Assembly: GCA_024234995.1 (NCBI GenBank)
Contig: JACKNF010000008.1
Location: 88,548-152,547, forward strand
Direction of reading: 5' to 3'
Length of the DNA stretch: 64,000 nucleotides
Origin: Gammaproteobacteria bacterium
GTDB taxonomy: Bacteria > Pseudomonadota > Gammaproteobacteria > Competibacterales > Competibacteraceae
Part shown: one piece after another, positions 44,097 to 53,945 of the stretch
Layout of the letters: each line of letters starts with the position of its first letter
Numbering within the stretch: the stretch's first letter is position 1
Notes under the pieces: model-generated
The model's database searches: none
What the model saw: only the letters and a program-made list of their open reading frames with translations
What the model was told of the DNA's origin: nothing
Position numbers and translations under genes: made by a program

Positions 44097-44862
44097 ATGC
44101 GCATGGCCGGCCCTTAGTACACTGGCAGGATTGCTGCTGATCTTGCTGCTGAGCGGCGCAGAATCGGCTTTGGCGGCACCCGCCGGCCTGCCGGCATTGA
44201 CCATTACACCCACCGAGGGCGGTGGCGAAACGTGGTCGATGAGTTTGCAAATCCTGGCGCTTATGACCGCGCTGACCCTGTTGCCGTCTGCGCTGCTGAT
44301 GATGACCTCCTTCACCCGCATTATTATCGTATTGGCTCTGCTGCGCCAGGCAATAGGCACTATGCAAACGCCAAATAATCAGATTCTGATTGGCCTGGCG
44401 CTGTTTCTGACTTTTTTTATCATGTCTCCAGTCTTCGATCGTATTAACGACCAAGCACTCGCCCCTTATCTAAATGAAACGCTCAGCTTCCAAGATGCGC
44501 TGCGGGAAGCCCAGCAGCCTTTGCAAGCCTTTATGCTGGCCCAGACTCGGGAAAGCGATCTGGCTTTGTTTACGCAATTGTCTGGACGGGCCACCCTGGA
44601 ATCCCCTGATGAAGTGCCATTTTCGTTGCTTGTGCCAGCCTATATTACCAGCGAACTTAAAACCGCTTTTCAGATCGGTTTCATGCTGTTCATGCCATTT
44701 CTGATCATCGATCTGGTCGTCGCCAGCGTGTTGATGTCGATGGGCATGATGATGTTGTCGCCAATGATGATTTCCTTTCCCTTTAAATTGATGTTGTTCG
44801 TGCTGGTTGATGGCTGGGGACTGATCATGAATACGCTAGCCTCCAGCTTCTATATTCCGTGA
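44077..44862 (+). CDS. fliP: Flagellar export gate protein FliP
   Basis: 261 residues from MTRHLPKCAWPALSTLAGLL. A cleavable signal peptide is likely (LLLILLLSGAESALA). Conserved parts are TALTLLPSALLMMTSFTRII, QTPNNQILIGLALFLTFFIM and the C-terminal FQIGFMLFMPFLIIDLVVAS. It forms the FliP5FliQ4FliR1 export gate. The reading frame is open further upstream, but those residues are a shadow of fliO. Confidence 0.93.
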   Translation: MTRHLPKCAWPALSTLAGLLLILLLSGAESALAAPAGLPALTITPTEGGGETWSMSLQILALMTALTLLPSALLMMTSFTRIIIVLALLRQAIGTMQTPNNQILIGLALFLTFFIMSPVFDRINDQALAPYLNETLSFQDALREAQQPLQAFMLAQTRESDLALFTQLSGRATLESPDEVPFSLLVPAYITSELKTAFQIGFMLFMPFLIIDLVVASVLMSMGMMMLSPMMISFPFKLMLFVLVDGWGLIMNTLASSFYIP

Positions 44863-44883
44863 ATCTTGTTGTTGGAGATCGCT

Positions 44884-45153
44884 ATGACCCCGGAAACGAT
44901 TATCACCCTTGGTCAGCGTGGTCTGGAACTGGCTATCCTGATTTCGGCACCCATGCTGTTGACAGGTCTAGTCGTTGGTGTCCTGATCAGTATGTTTATG
45001 GCTGCGACTCAGATCAACGAAATGACGTTGACCTTCGTACCCAAACTGCTGGTAATTGCGGCAGTGCTCTTGCTAGCGGGTCCCTGGATGTTGGAGCTTC
45101 TCATTGATTTCACCCGGACTCTTTTCAAAGAAATTCCGAACCTGATTGGCTAG
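44884..45153 (+). CDS. fliQ: Flagellar export gate protein FliQ
   Basis: 89 residues, the family's usual size, from MTPETIITLGQRGLELAILI. Two membrane helices are present with FMAATQINEMTLTFVPKLLV between them. GGAG lies about 7 bases upstream of this ATG, which decides against the TTG at 44866. fliR begins 4 bases after its stop. Confidence 0.93.
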   Translation: MTPETIITLGQRGLELAILISAPMLLTGLVVGVLISMFMAATQINEMTLTFVPKLLVIAAVLLLAGPWMLELLIDFTRTLFKEIPNLIG

Positions 45154-45156
45154 ACC

Positions 45157-45936
45157 ATGCAGATCAGCAGCGCCGAAGCCGCCGCCTGGGCTGGAACGTT
45201 TCTGTGGCCGCTAACTCGGGTTGCTGCAATGGTTCTTACAGCGCCAGTCTTCAGCTCGCGGGTTACCCCTCGCAGAGTTCGCTTGATGGTGGCACTGGCT
45301 TTGACATGGGCGATCCTGCCCTTTGTACCGCCGATGCCGATGGTTGAACCGCTCAGTCCGGCCGGTCTTCTGGTTACAGCTCAGCAGCTGCTGATCGGAC
45401 TGAGTATGGGCTTTCTGCTCCGGCTGGTATTCGGTGCTTTGGAACTGGGCGGTCAGGTAATCGCGACCCAAGTCGGTCTCGGTTTCGCCAGTCTGGTAGA
45501 TCCGCAGAGCGGCGCGCAAAGTGCGTTGTTGAGTCAGTTCTATACCCTGCTTGGCACGTTGGTATTTCTAGGGCTGAACGGTCATTTAATGCTGATTCAA
45601 TTACTGGCCGACAGTTTTACCGTATTGCCGGTGGCGCCAACCGGTGCTGACCGTGATTGGCTCTGGATTGTAGTCAACTGGGCGGGCCACATGTTTGCCG
45701 GAGCTGTGCTAGTCGCGTTGCCGGCCATCGCCTCGCTTTTAGTGGTCAATATGGCTTTCGGGGTCATGGTGCGTGCTGCACCGCAGCTCAATATTTTTGC
45801 GGTCGGATTCCCGATCACGCTGATACTCGGATTGTTGATCATTCTCTATAGCCTGCCCAACCTGATGTATCAACTAAATAATTTATTTTCAGAGGCGTTT
45901 CGTGGCATCAGTCAATTGGCGGGAGGAGCGGGCTAA
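45157..45936 (+). CDS. fliR: Flagellar export gate protein FliR
   Basis: 259 residues with about six membrane segments. Signatures are FLWPLTRVAAMVLTAPVFSS at the start, GLSMGFLLRLVFGALELGGQ in the middle and FAVGFPITLILGLLIILYSL near the end. It completes the FliPQR gate. Its stop overlaps the flhB ATG (TAATG). Confidence 0.94.
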   Translation: MQISSAEAAAWAGTFLWPLTRVAAMVLTAPVFSSRVTPRRVRLMVALALTWAILPFVPPMPMVEPLSPAGLLVTAQQLLIGLSMGFLLRLVFGALELGGQVIATQVGLGFASLVDPQSGAQSALLSQFYTLLGTLVFLGLNGHLMLIQLLADSFTVLPVAPTGADRDWLWIVVNWAGHMFAGAVLVALPAIASLLVVNMAFGVMVRAAPQLNIFAVGFPITLILGLLIILYSLPNLMYQLNNLFSEAFRGISQLAGGAG

Positions 45937-47051
45937 TGGCCGAAAATGAAAATGGCCAGGATAAAACGGAAGAAGCCACGCCTCGACGTCGGCAAGAAGC
46001 TGCTGAAAAAGGACAAGTCGCTCGTTCCCGCGAGTTAACAACCTTGATGATGTTGCTGGTTGCTTCAGGTAGTCTGCTGATTCTAGGGCCACATCTCATT
46101 GAAGGATTGGCCGCGCAGATGCGTGCTGGTTTGGCAATGGATTCCCGGAAAATGACCGATCCTACCCAAATTCCGCAGGTATTAGGGCAGCTATTTGGCG
46201 ATCTATTGTTGTTGCTGACACCTCTTCTTGGGCTGATGCTGGTCATCGCGCTGTTAGCGCCATTAGCGCTCGGCGGGTGGACTTTCAACTTGAGTTTTAA
46301 GGGAATTCATCCTATCAAGGGGTTGGCCAGGCTGTTTTCCTGGAATTCGCTGATGGAACTGGTCAAGGCGCTGATCAAATTTCTGATTATCGGTAGTGTA
46401 GCGGTATTTCTGCTCTGGCAGGGTGAAGCGGAGTTATTGAATCTGGGCCGGGAACCGCTATTACCCGCGTTGGCGCATACTGCCCAGATTCTAGGCTGGA
46501 CCTTTCTAATCTTGAGTTTGCCCATGCTGTTGATTGCTGGCGTGGATGTCCCTTTCCAAATCTTCAACTATCTCCGGAACCTGCGTATGACGCATCAGGA
46601 GGTGCGGGATGAGATGAAGGATACGGATGGCAAACCCGAGGTCAAAGCGCGTATCCGCCGCTTGCAAATGGAATTTGCGCAACGACGGATGATGGAGAAG
46701 GTGCCGGCTGCTGATGTGGTGGTCACTAACCCCAGCCATTACGCAGTGGCAATGGAATATAAACAAGCCACGATGGCAGCGCCGGTCATCGTGGCCATGG
46801 GCGTTGAGCAGACGGCCTTGCGTATTCGCGAATTGGCGGTCCAGCACCGGGTTCCATTGGTGCAGTCGCCGTTGCTGGCGCGTGCCCTGTACTATAACGG
46901 CAAGCTGGATAAACCCATTCCCAATCCCCTGTATCGTGCGGTCGCCCAAGTACTGGCTTATCTGTATCGCCTGCGTCAGGAAGAGCCATTTAATCGGGAT
47001 CCGATCATCCTTGATGATGTGCCGGTACCATCTGAAATGCGTACCGAGTAA
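45936..47051 (+). CDS. flhB: Flagellar export switch protein FlhB
   Basis: 371 residues. The N-terminus GQDKTEEATPRRRQEAAEKG is diagnostic. Four membrane helices precede the cytoplasmic domain with ADVVVTNPSHYAVAMEYK. The autocleavage site is NPSH here rather than the commoner NPTH; cleavage between N and P should still be possible. FlhB switches export from hook to filament substrates together with FliK, which is unusual in this genome (see fliK). Confidence 0.94.
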   Translation: MAENENGQDKTEEATPRRRQEAAEKGQVARSRELTTLMMLLVASGSLLILGPHLIEGLAAQMRAGLAMDSRKMTDPTQIPQVLGQLFGDLLLLLTPLLGLMLVIALLAPLALGGWTFNLSFKGIHPIKGLARLFSWNSLMELVKALIKFLIIGSVAVFLLWQGEAELLNLGREPLLPALAHTAQILGWTFLILSLPMLLIAGVDVPFQIFNYLRNLRMTHQEVRDEMKDTDGKPEVKARIRRLQMEFAQRRMMEKVPAADVVVTNPSHYAVAMEYKQATMAAPVIVAMGVEQTALRIRELAVQHRVPLVQSPLLARALYYNGKLDKPIPNPLYRAVAQVLAYLYRLRQEEPFNRDPIILDDVPVPSEMRTE

Positions 47052-47105
47052 TTTAGAGAAAAATATGAATTTCATTATCTTATCTCTTATAAAAAGAGAG
47101 ATGCG

Positions 47106-49193
47106 GTGAGCTTGGCCGCGACCTTAGGTAGCATAACCCGTTCCGGCTTGGGTGCCCCAGCCCTGATGATCGTTATCCTGGCGATGGTGGTCATCCCGCT
47201 GCCGCCTTTCGCGCTGGATGTATTCTTTACCTTTAACATCGCCTTGGCACTCGTGGTGTTGCTGGCGAGTGTTTACAGCGAACGTCCTCTAGATTTCACC
47301 GCCTTCCCCACCATATTGCTAATCGCTACTTTGTTGCGGCTGGCGCTCAACATTGCCTCTACCCGGGTGGTTTTGCTCAATGGCCATGCAGGAGCGGATG
47401 CGGCTGGCAAAGTCATTGAAGCCTTCGGGCAATTTGTGATCGGCGGTAATTTCGCGGTCGGCATTATTGTGTTTATCATTCTGACGATTATCAATTTTGT
47501 CGTGGTCACCAAAGGTGCTGGCCGGGTATCAGAAGTGAGCGCCCGCTTCACATTGGACGCTATGCCTGGCAAGCAGATGTCGATCGATGCTGACCTCAAT
47601 GCCGGAGTCATCGATCAGGCTGAGGCTAAGCTCCGGCGATCCGAGGTGGTGCAGGAAGCCGATTTCTATGGCTCCATGGACGGTGCCAGCAAGTTCGTGC
47701 GCGGCGATGCCATCGCTGGCCTGCTGATCACCTTTATTAACATGCTGGGCGGTATCGCTATCGGTACTTTGCAACACCAGTTGTCAATGAGCGAAGCGGC
47801 TCAATTCTACATCCTGATGACCATTGGTGATGGTTTGGTGGCGCAGATACCTGCGCTGTTGCTGTCAACCGCCACTGCCATCATTGTCACTCGTGCCTCT
47901 GGTTCTCAGGACATGGGGCAGCAGGTGACCCGGCAACTGTTTGGCAGCCCGCAAACGCTGGCGGTGACGGCAGGCATCATCGGCTTGCTGGGGCTGATTC
48001 CGGGCATGCCCAATCTGGTGTTTCTTAGCCTAGCTGCCGGGGCGGGCTATCTGGCTTGGCGCATCCATCAACGGCAATCCGCCGCTGTGCAGCCGGATAT
48101 AGCCGAAGGTGGTGTTCTTACTGAACCTGGCGCTGCTGAAAGCGCGGATACCCGTGAGGTTGGCTGGGATGATGTGCCGCCTTTGGACACGATCGGTATG
48201 GAAGTCGGCTACCGGCTCATTACTCTGGTTGATCGCAATCAGAATGGTCAACTGCTGGCGCGGATTAAGGGTGTTCGCAAAAAGCTATCCCAGGAATTGG
48301 GGTTTTTGATCCCTCCCGTGCATATTCGCGACAATCTTGATTTGGCACCGGCGGCTTACCGGGTCACCTTGCTGGGTGTTACCGCCGCTGAAGCCGAAGC
48401 CTTCCCTGACCGGCAACTAGCGATCAATCCTGGCCAAGTGCAAAGCACCTTGCCCGGTATCGTCACCCAGGATCCAGCATTCAAATTACCCGCAGTGTGG
48501 ATTGAGCCCAGTCTGCGTGAACAGGCGCAAACCCTTGGCTATACGGTAGTGGATGCTAGCACGGTGATCGCGACTCACCTCAATCAGATATTACTGAGCC
48601 ACGCCCATGAATTACTCGGGCATGAGGAAGCCCAGCAATTGCTGGACCGGCTGGCGAATGCTATGCCGCGCCTGGTGCAGGATCTTGTACCTAAAACTCT
48701 GACACTGCGCATCGTGGTGCGGGTGCTGCAAAACCTGCTGCTTGAACAAGTGCCGATCCGTGATATGCGAACTATCGCCGAAACTTTGGCGGAACATGGT
48801 GCCCGGAGTCAGGACCCTGACGTATTGACCGCTGCTGTCCGAATAGCGCTTGGACGAATGATTATTCAAAATATCAATGGCTTAGAGGATGAATTGCCTG
48901 TTATTACTTTGGCCGCTGATCTGGAACAGATATTGCTCCGTACTCTGCAAACGGGTAGGGACGAGCAGGTATCTCTGGAACCTGGACTTGCTGAACGTCT
49001 CCATAAGGCGTTGCTGGAAACTGCCCAAAAGCAGGAGCTCGTCGGGCAACCGGGAGTGTTGTTAGTTCCAGACGCGATCCGTCTCATGCTGGCGCGTTTC
49101 ACCCGGCATGGAATCCCCCACCTTCACGTCCTTGCTTTCAGCGAGATCCCTGAGGATAAGAAGCTCAAGGTGATTGCCACAGTGGGTAAGTAA
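47106..49193 (+). CDS. flhA: Flagellar export protein FlhA
   Basis: 695 residues from a GTG start. Eight membrane helices occupy about residues 15-315. The FHIPEP-type loop is seen as RFTLDAMPGKQMSIDADLNA GVID and YGSMDGASKFVRGDAIAGLL. A large cytoplasmic domain follows that docks chaperone-substrate complexes. It forms the nonameric ring under the export gate. The gap to flhB is 54 bases. Confidence 0.95.
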   Translation: MSLAATLGSITRSGLGAPALMIVILAMVVIPLPPFALDVFFTFNIALALVVLLASVYSERPLDFTAFPTILLIATLLRLALNIASTRVVLLNGHAGADAAGKVIEAFGQFVIGGNFAVGIIVFIILTIINFVVVTKGAGRVSEVSARFTLDAMPGKQMSIDADLNAGVIDQAEAKLRRSEVVQEADFYGSMDGASKFVRGDAIAGLLITFINMLGGIAIGTLQHQLSMSEAAQFYILMTIGDGLVAQIPALLLSTATAIIVTRASGSQDMGQQVTRQLFGSPQTLAVTAGIIGLLGLIPGMPNLVFLSLAAGAGYLAWRIHQRQSAAVQPDIAEGGVLTEPGAAESADTREVGWDDVPPLDTIGMEVGYRLITLVDRNQNGQLLARIKGVRKKLSQELGFLIPPVHIRDNLDLAPAAYRVTLLGVTAAEAEAFPDRQLAINPGQVQSTLPGIVTQDPAFKLPAVWIEPSLREQAQTLGYTVVDASTVIATHLNQILLSHAHELLGHEEAQQLLDRLANAMPRLVQDLVPKTLTLRIVVRVLQNLLLEQVPIRDMRTIAETLAEHGARSQDPDVLTAAVRIALGRMIIQNINGLEDELPVITLAADLEQILLRTLQTGRDEQVSLEPGLAERLHKALLETAQKQELVGQPGVLLVPDAIRLMLARFTRHGIPHLHVLAFSEIPEDKKLKVIATVGK

Positions 49194-49251
49194 GCGAACC
49201 GACGCGGCTGGCCGAGGATGCGGAGGTCGTGACAACAGCGGGAAGAAAGCG

Positions 49252-50574
49252 ATGAAAATCAAAAGACTATGCGCTGCGAATATCCGTGAGGCCATGCGCA
49301 AGATTCGCGAAGAACTGGGACCGGATGCTGTTATCCTGTCGAATCAACGGACCGCTGCCGGTTTCGAAATCGTTGCAGCCATTGATTACGATGAGCAAAC
49401 ACTGCAGCAGGCGACGTTGGAGGCTGCCGCTCAGCGTCGCGCATTGGCTCGGGAAATAGAGGAGCAACCTGGCCGGGATCCAGAGGATGACAAACCATCC
49501 ATAGCAGCAGATCAGCTATTTGATCCAGCTATCCAGCAAGCCACTGCCGTGCCTGAATCGGATCAGCTTGCAACCTGCACCTCTCAGGAGCGAGCAGCAC
49601 CAGCGCGGCTCGACAAATCGCGAGTGGTTTGGGCCCAAGATCCTTTGCTGGTTGAGATGCGTAACGAAATCCAGGTCATGCATAACTTGCTAGAACAACA
49701 GTTATCGGGTTTGGCTTGGGGAGAGCTGGCTCGTCAACAACCTCATCGGGCCGATTTGTTAAGTCAACTGCTGGATTTTGGTTTTAACCCGCATTTATGC
49801 TTACGTTTAGCGGAAGCTGCTGCTAATGAGCGGCATCCGGAACGGGCTTGGCGTCTGGCGCTGGAAACTTTGGGGCGCAGTCTTACGGTCACCGAGGACG
49901 ATATTTTGACGCAGGGTGGGGTCGTTGCCTTGGTCGGCCCGACGGGGGTAGGCAAAACCACGACCATTGCCAAATTGGCAGCACGCTATAATCTGCGGCA
50001 TGGCCCGCACCATGTGGCGCTGGTGACTACGGACAGCTACCGGATCGGTGCCTTCGAACAGCTTTGCACCTTCGGTGTCATTATGGATGCGCCTGTCAAA
50101 CTGGTCCGCACTGCTCGGGAGTTGCGCGACGCCATCACCGGTTTCTCCGATAAGTCTTTGATCTTGATTGATACCGCTGGCATGGGCCAGCGTGATCTGC
50201 GTCTGTCACAACAGTTTGCGCTGTTAAAAGACGCGCCACAGGTCCGTAATTACTTGGTATTGGCAGCCAATGCGCTGCACGCGGTGTTGCGGGAAACTGT
50301 GACGGCGTTTGGTTGTGCCCCCTTGAGCGGCGCCATTCTGACCAAGGTTGATGAAACGACTCGACTGGGTGCAGCACTTTCTGCGGTCCATGAAAAAAGA
50401 CTACCGCTGGCTTATATTGGTAACGGCCAGCGGGTACCTGAAGATCTTTTGGTGGCGCGCATTGATGCCTTGATTCGCATGGGTGAAGAATTCGCCGGTT
50501 TGTACAGCGAACCGGCTGAGCGTGATACGCTCGCCTTGACCTTTGGTAAGAGGTTGGCTGCCCATGCCTGCTGA
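49252..50574 (+). CDS. flhF: Flagellar SRP-like GTPase FlhF
   Basis: 440 residues from MKIKRLCAANIREAMRKIRE. A variable linker is followed by the NG domain: VVALVGPTGVGKTTTIAKLA (P-loop), LVTTDSYRIGAFEQL, LILIDTAGMGQRD and AILTKVDETTRLGAALS. FlhF sets the position of polar flagella, so polar flagellation is likely when paired with FlhG. The end overlaps flhG by 11 bases. Confidence 0.94.
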   Translation: MKIKRLCAANIREAMRKIREELGPDAVILSNQRTAAGFEIVAAIDYDEQTLQQATLEAAAQRRALAREIEEQPGRDPEDDKPSIAADQLFDPAIQQATAVPESDQLATCTSQERAAPARLDKSRVVWAQDPLLVEMRNEIQVMHNLLEQQLSGLAWGELARQQPHRADLLSQLLDFGFNPHLCLRLAEAAANERHPERAWRLALETLGRSLTVTEDDILTQGGVVALVGPTGVGKTTTIAKLAARYNLRHGPHHVALVTTDSYRIGAFEQLCTFGVIMDAPVKLVRTARELRDAITGFSDKSLILIDTAGMGQRDLRLSQQFALLKDAPQVRNYLVLAANALHAVLRETVTAFGCAPLSGAILTKVDETTRLGAALSAVHEKRLPLAYIGNGQRVPEDLLVARIDALIRMGEEFAGLYSEPAERDTLALTFGKRLAAHAC

Positions 50575-51445
50575 TTCAGCTCAGAGTCCGTCTGTGAATA
50601 TACCAAGCCATCACCGGCCTGTCCGGGTCATCTGTATTACCAGCGGCAAAGGTGGCGTGGGAAAAACCAACATCACAGTCAATCTTGCACTGGCCCTAAG
50701 CCTTCAGAACCAGAACGTGATGTTGCTGGACGCGGATCTGGGGCTGGCCAATGTGGATGTGATTCTGGGGCTTCATCCACTTTATAATCTCTCCCATGTG
50801 ATCAGTCAGGAACGCACGCTGGAAGAGATCATCATTGCCGGGCCGAACGGTATCCGCATTATTCCAGCCAGTTCCGGAATCAAACACATGGCGGAGCTGG
50901 GACCGGAAGAGAATGCGGGTCTGGTTAATGCCTTCAGTGAGCTGAATGATTCACTGGACATCATGCTTATCGACTCTGCTGCTGGCATTTCTGATAGCGT
51001 GGTCACGTTCTGCCGGGCTGCTCACGAAGTAGTCGTGGTTGTTTGCGATGAACCAGCATCGATTACTGATGCTTACGCCATGATTAAGTTGCTCAGCCAG
51101 GATTATGACGTAGACCGGTTTCACATTCTGGCCAACCGGGTGATGACCGCGCAGGAAGGTCGAGAACTGTTCACCAAGCTGGTGAAGGTCTCTGACCGGT
51201 TTTTGGATGTCACCTTGGATTTTTTTGGCTCCATTCCTGAAGACCCGCAACTGCGTAAGGCAGTTCAAGCACAGCGCGCTGTTGTCGAAGCGTTCCCCGG
51301 TAGCCGCTCGGCAGAAGCCTTTCACCGGCTCGCCACTCAGGTTGTCAGCCGTTGGCCGATGCCGCGCACGGCCAGCGGCTATCTGCAATTTTTCATTGAG
51401 CGGCTGATTAACCCGGATTATGCGGTTGAGGAACGCACTGAATGA
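50564..51445 (+). CDS. flhG: Flagellar number regulator FlhG (FleN), MinD-like ATPase
   Basis: 293 residues from MPADSAQSPSVNIPSHHRPV. The deviant Walker A is ITSGKGGVGKTNITVNLALA. Other motifs are LLDADLGLANVDVILGL and LIDSAAGISDSV. FlhG limits flagellar number, in Pseudomonas-type systems by restraining FleQ and FlhF. Its stop overlaps the fliA start (ATGA). Confidence 0.93.
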   Translation: MPADSAQSPSVNIPSHHRPVRVICITSGKGGVGKTNITVNLALALSLQNQNVMLLDADLGLANVDVILGLHPLYNLSHVISQERTLEEIIIAGPNGIRIIPASSGIKHMAELGPEENAGLVNAFSELNDSLDIMLIDSAAGISDSVVTFCRAAHEVVVVVCDEPASITDAYAMIKLLSQDYDVDRFHILANRVMTAQEGRELFTKLVKVSDRFLDVTLDFFGSIPEDPQLRKAVQAQRAVVEAFPGSRSAEAFHRLATQVVSRWPMPRTASGYLQFFIERLINPDYAVEERTE

Positions 51446-52167
51446 AAGGCTTGGCCCTGTACGCTAGCCTCGGCGGCGGTACGGTGGATGATTTAATCGC
51501 CCGAGGCGTGCCGCAGGTCAAACGTATTGCCTATCATCTTTTGGCGCGTCTACCGGCATCGGTTCAGATTGATGATTTGATTCAGGCCGGTATGTTGGGC
51601 TTATTGGAAGCTGCACACCGCTACGATCCTGCACAGGGTGCTAATTTTACAACGTTTTCTGAGCCGCGCATTCGCGGCGCGATGCTCGATGAAATCCGCA
51701 AGGGTGACTGGGTTCCGCGCTCGGTGCACCGCAAGGCTCGCGAAGTATCGGCAGCCATTCATGCCGTAGAGATGACCACCAGGCGTGAAGCACGGGATCA
51801 AGAGATCGCTGAGCAAATGGGTCTCACGCTGGCAGAATATCACAGCACATTGGCTGACCTGCGTGGCCAAAAACTGTTGTCTCTCGATGAAGCTGGGGCA
51901 GATGATGAGAGTGAAATTCAGCGGATTCCAACTGGTGACGATGATCCTTCTGAAGCGGTCAATCGAGAGCATTTGCGGAAGCTGCTGGCAGCCGCGATTG
52001 ATTGGTTGCCAGAGCGGGAGCGATTGGTGCTATCGCTCTATTACGATGAAGAGCTTCACCTGAAGGAAATTGGCGCGGTATTGGGTGTCAGCGAATCCCG
52101 GGTCAGCCAGTTACACAGCCAGGCACTGGCTCGATTGCGCGCCCGAATCGCGAGCAAGATCGAATAG
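51442..52167 (+). CDS. fliA: Flagellar sigma factor FliA (sigma-28)
   Basis: 241 residues. Region 2 includes QIDDLIQAGMLGLLEAAHRY, DPAQGANFTTFSEPRIRGAM and LDEIRKGDWVPRSVHRKARE. Region 4 includes PERERLVLSLYYDEELHLKE and VLGVSESRVSQLHSQALARL. It directs late flagellar and chemotaxis genes. No FlgM anti-sigma gene lies in the window. Confidence 0.95.
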   Translation: MKGLALYASLGGGTVDDLIARGVPQVKRIAYHLLARLPASVQIDDLIQAGMLGLLEAAHRYDPAQGANFTTFSEPRIRGAMLDEIRKGDWVPRSVHRKAREVSAAIHAVEMTTRREARDQEIAEQMGLTLAEYHSTLADLRGQKLLSLDEAGADDESEIQRIPTGDDDPSEAVNREHLRKLLAAAIDWLPERERLVLSLYYDEELHLKEIGAVLGVSESRVSQLHSQALARLRARIASKIE

Positions 52168-52193
52168 ATAGATATTTTAAGGAGCGGAAAGCA

Positions 52194-52937
52194 ATGGATA
52201 TTTTGACGCTTGCGGGTCTGCTTGTCGGGTTCGGAGGTATCATTGGGGGCATGCTGCTGGAAGGTGGCCATATTGGATCACTGATCAATGCGCCAGCGTT
52301 TCTTATTGTTTTCGGAGGTACTATTGGCGCGGTCTTGATTCAATTGCCTATGGATGTGTTCAAACGGGCATTGGGCCGGGCCATGTGGGCGTTTATGCCG
52401 CCCACCGTGGATTTTCAGGCGGCAATCGAGAAAATCGTTGAATGGAGCAATATTGCCCGTAAGGAAGGTTTGCTGCGTTTGGAGGATTATATTCAACAGG
52501 AACCTGATCCCTTTGCTTCCAAGGCCTTGCAATTGCTGGTTGATGGCAAAGAGCCTGAAGAAATCCGTCATATCCTGGAAATGGATTTGACGATTCATGA
52601 GGAAAGCGAATTGCAGGCAATCACTTTTTTCGAAGGCCTGGGTGGCTATGCTCCCACCATCGGTATTATTGGCGCGGTGTTGGGTTTGATCCATGTCATG
52701 GGTAATTTGGCCGATCCTAGCAAGCTAGGCGGTGGTATCGCCGCCGCATTCGTTGCGACGATCTATGGTCTTATTTTAGCGAATGTTTTTGCTTTACCGA
52801 TGGGTAACAAAATTAAAAGTTCTATTAAAAGGAAGGGCCGTCTTTGTGAGTTAATTATTGAAGGGATTATCGCTATTGCCCATGGCGAAAATCCACGTAA
52901 CATTGAATCACGCCTGCAAGGCTTTATTCAGCACTGA
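52194..52937 (+). CDS. motC: Flagellar stator protein MotC (MotA/PomA family)
   Basis: 247 residues with four membrane helices. Signatures are MDILTLAGLLVGFGGIIGGM, the cytoplasmic charged loop with KEGLLRLEDYIQQEPDPFAS, and GLGGYAPTIGIIGAVLGLIH near the conserved prolines. It forms the ion channel with MotD. Position after fliA matches Pseudomonas motCD. motD begins 10 bases later. Confidence 0.9.
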   Translation: MDILTLAGLLVGFGGIIGGMLLEGGHIGSLINAPAFLIVFGGTIGAVLIQLPMDVFKRALGRAMWAFMPPTVDFQAAIEKIVEWSNIARKEGLLRLEDYIQQEPDPFASKALQLLVDGKEPEEIRHILEMDLTIHEESELQAITFFEGLGGYAPTIGIIGAVLGLIHVMGNLADPSKLGGGIAAAFVATIYGLILANVFALPMGNKIKSSIKRKGRLCELIIEGIIAIAHGENPRNIESRLQGFIQH

Positions 52938-52947
52938 AGACGCCACC

Positions 52948-53922
52948 ATGAGTCGCAAGAAACACGCTGAAGGCCACGAAAATCACGAGCGCTGGCTGGT
53001 CTCCTATGCTGATTTTATTACGTTATTATTTGCGTTTTTCGTGGTGATGTATGCAGTTTCATCAGTTAACGAAGGCAAATACCGTGTGCTATCTGAGTCG
53101 ATGTCGGTCGCTTTTAAAACGGTCGATGCGCATAGTGCTAAGCCGATTCTGGTCGCCGATATGGTTGGCGTGCAAGCCAGCCAATCATTTGGTGCACCCA
53201 GCGCAATGGGTCGTAGTATGGCGCCTGATCTGCGCCCTATGCCGACTATGGCGATTCAACGCTCTCCTCGGTCCATCGTTACGCTGGCTAGAGGCGACAA
53301 TACAGCAAATAAAGCCAATACGACTAATGCTGAATCTAGCACCGATTCAAATCTGGCCAAGATCGTAGCTAAATTGCAGGCTTATCTATCAGAATTGATC
53401 AAGGCAGATATGATCAATCTCCGGAGCAATACGCTGTGGGTCGAAGTCGAGATTAAAAATAATATTCTTTTCGATAGTGGTAGCGCTATTGTCAATCCGG
53501 ACGCTCAGGAACCTTTGGCTAAAATTGCTGAGGTTTTACGCGAAGTGCCCAACCGTATCCAGGTTGAGGGATTCACTGACAATCGCCCAATTAACACGCC
53601 AGTCTACCCGTCAAATTGGGAGCTTTCGGCAGCACGAGCGGCTAATGTAGTCAATCTGCTAATGAGGGAAGGGGTCCGGCCAGAGCGGATGTCGGCAGTG
53701 GGTTATGGCGAGTTCCAGCCGATTGCTGATAATGGTACTGAGCAAGGCCGTATGCAGAACCGGCGGGTCGTGCTGGTCATTATGGGTAATACTGAACCCC
53801 GTTATCCTGTCCAGGTTAATGAGGCAAATGTAACACTACCCTTGAAAGGTGGCTCCACTTCTCAGCTTGTCGAGGCGCAATCTATTATGGTAACCGCCGC
53901 TCATAAAAAACCAGAGTCTTGA
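52948..53922 (+). CDS. motD: Flagellar stator protein MotD (MotB/OmpA-like)
   Basis: 324 residues from MSRKKHAEGHENHERWLVSY; an upstream in-frame start overlaps motC and is rejected. One membrane helix carries the ion-binding Asp in YADFITLLFAFFVVMYAVSS. The C-terminal OmpA-like domain has VEGFTDNRPINTPVYPSNWE LSAARA and GRMQNRRVVLVI and anchors to peptidoglycan. A Met/Pro-rich plug-linker region lies between. Confidence 0.92.
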   Translation: MSRKKHAEGHENHERWLVSYADFITLLFAFFVVMYAVSSVNEGKYRVLSESMSVAFKTVDAHSAKPILVADMVGVQASQSFGAPSAMGRSMAPDLRPMPTMAIQRSPRSIVTLARGDNTANKANTTNAESSTDSNLAKIVAKLQAYLSELIKADMINLRSNTLWVEVEIKNNILFDSGSAIVNPDAQEPLAKIAEVLREVPNRIQVEGFTDNRPINTPVYPSNWELSAARAANVVNLLMREGVRPERMSAVGYGEFQPIADNGTEQGRMQNRRVVLVIMGNTEPRYPVQVNEANVTLPLKGGSTSQLVEAQSIMVTAAHKKPES

Positions 53923-53945
53923 GTCTCATAAATCAGGGTTAGCCC

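Noticed and set aside
45936..47051. NPSH in FlhB as evidence of a non-cleaving export switch
   Set aside because: A Thr to Ser change at this position is conservative and the N-P bond is kept, so loss of autocleavage is not supported.
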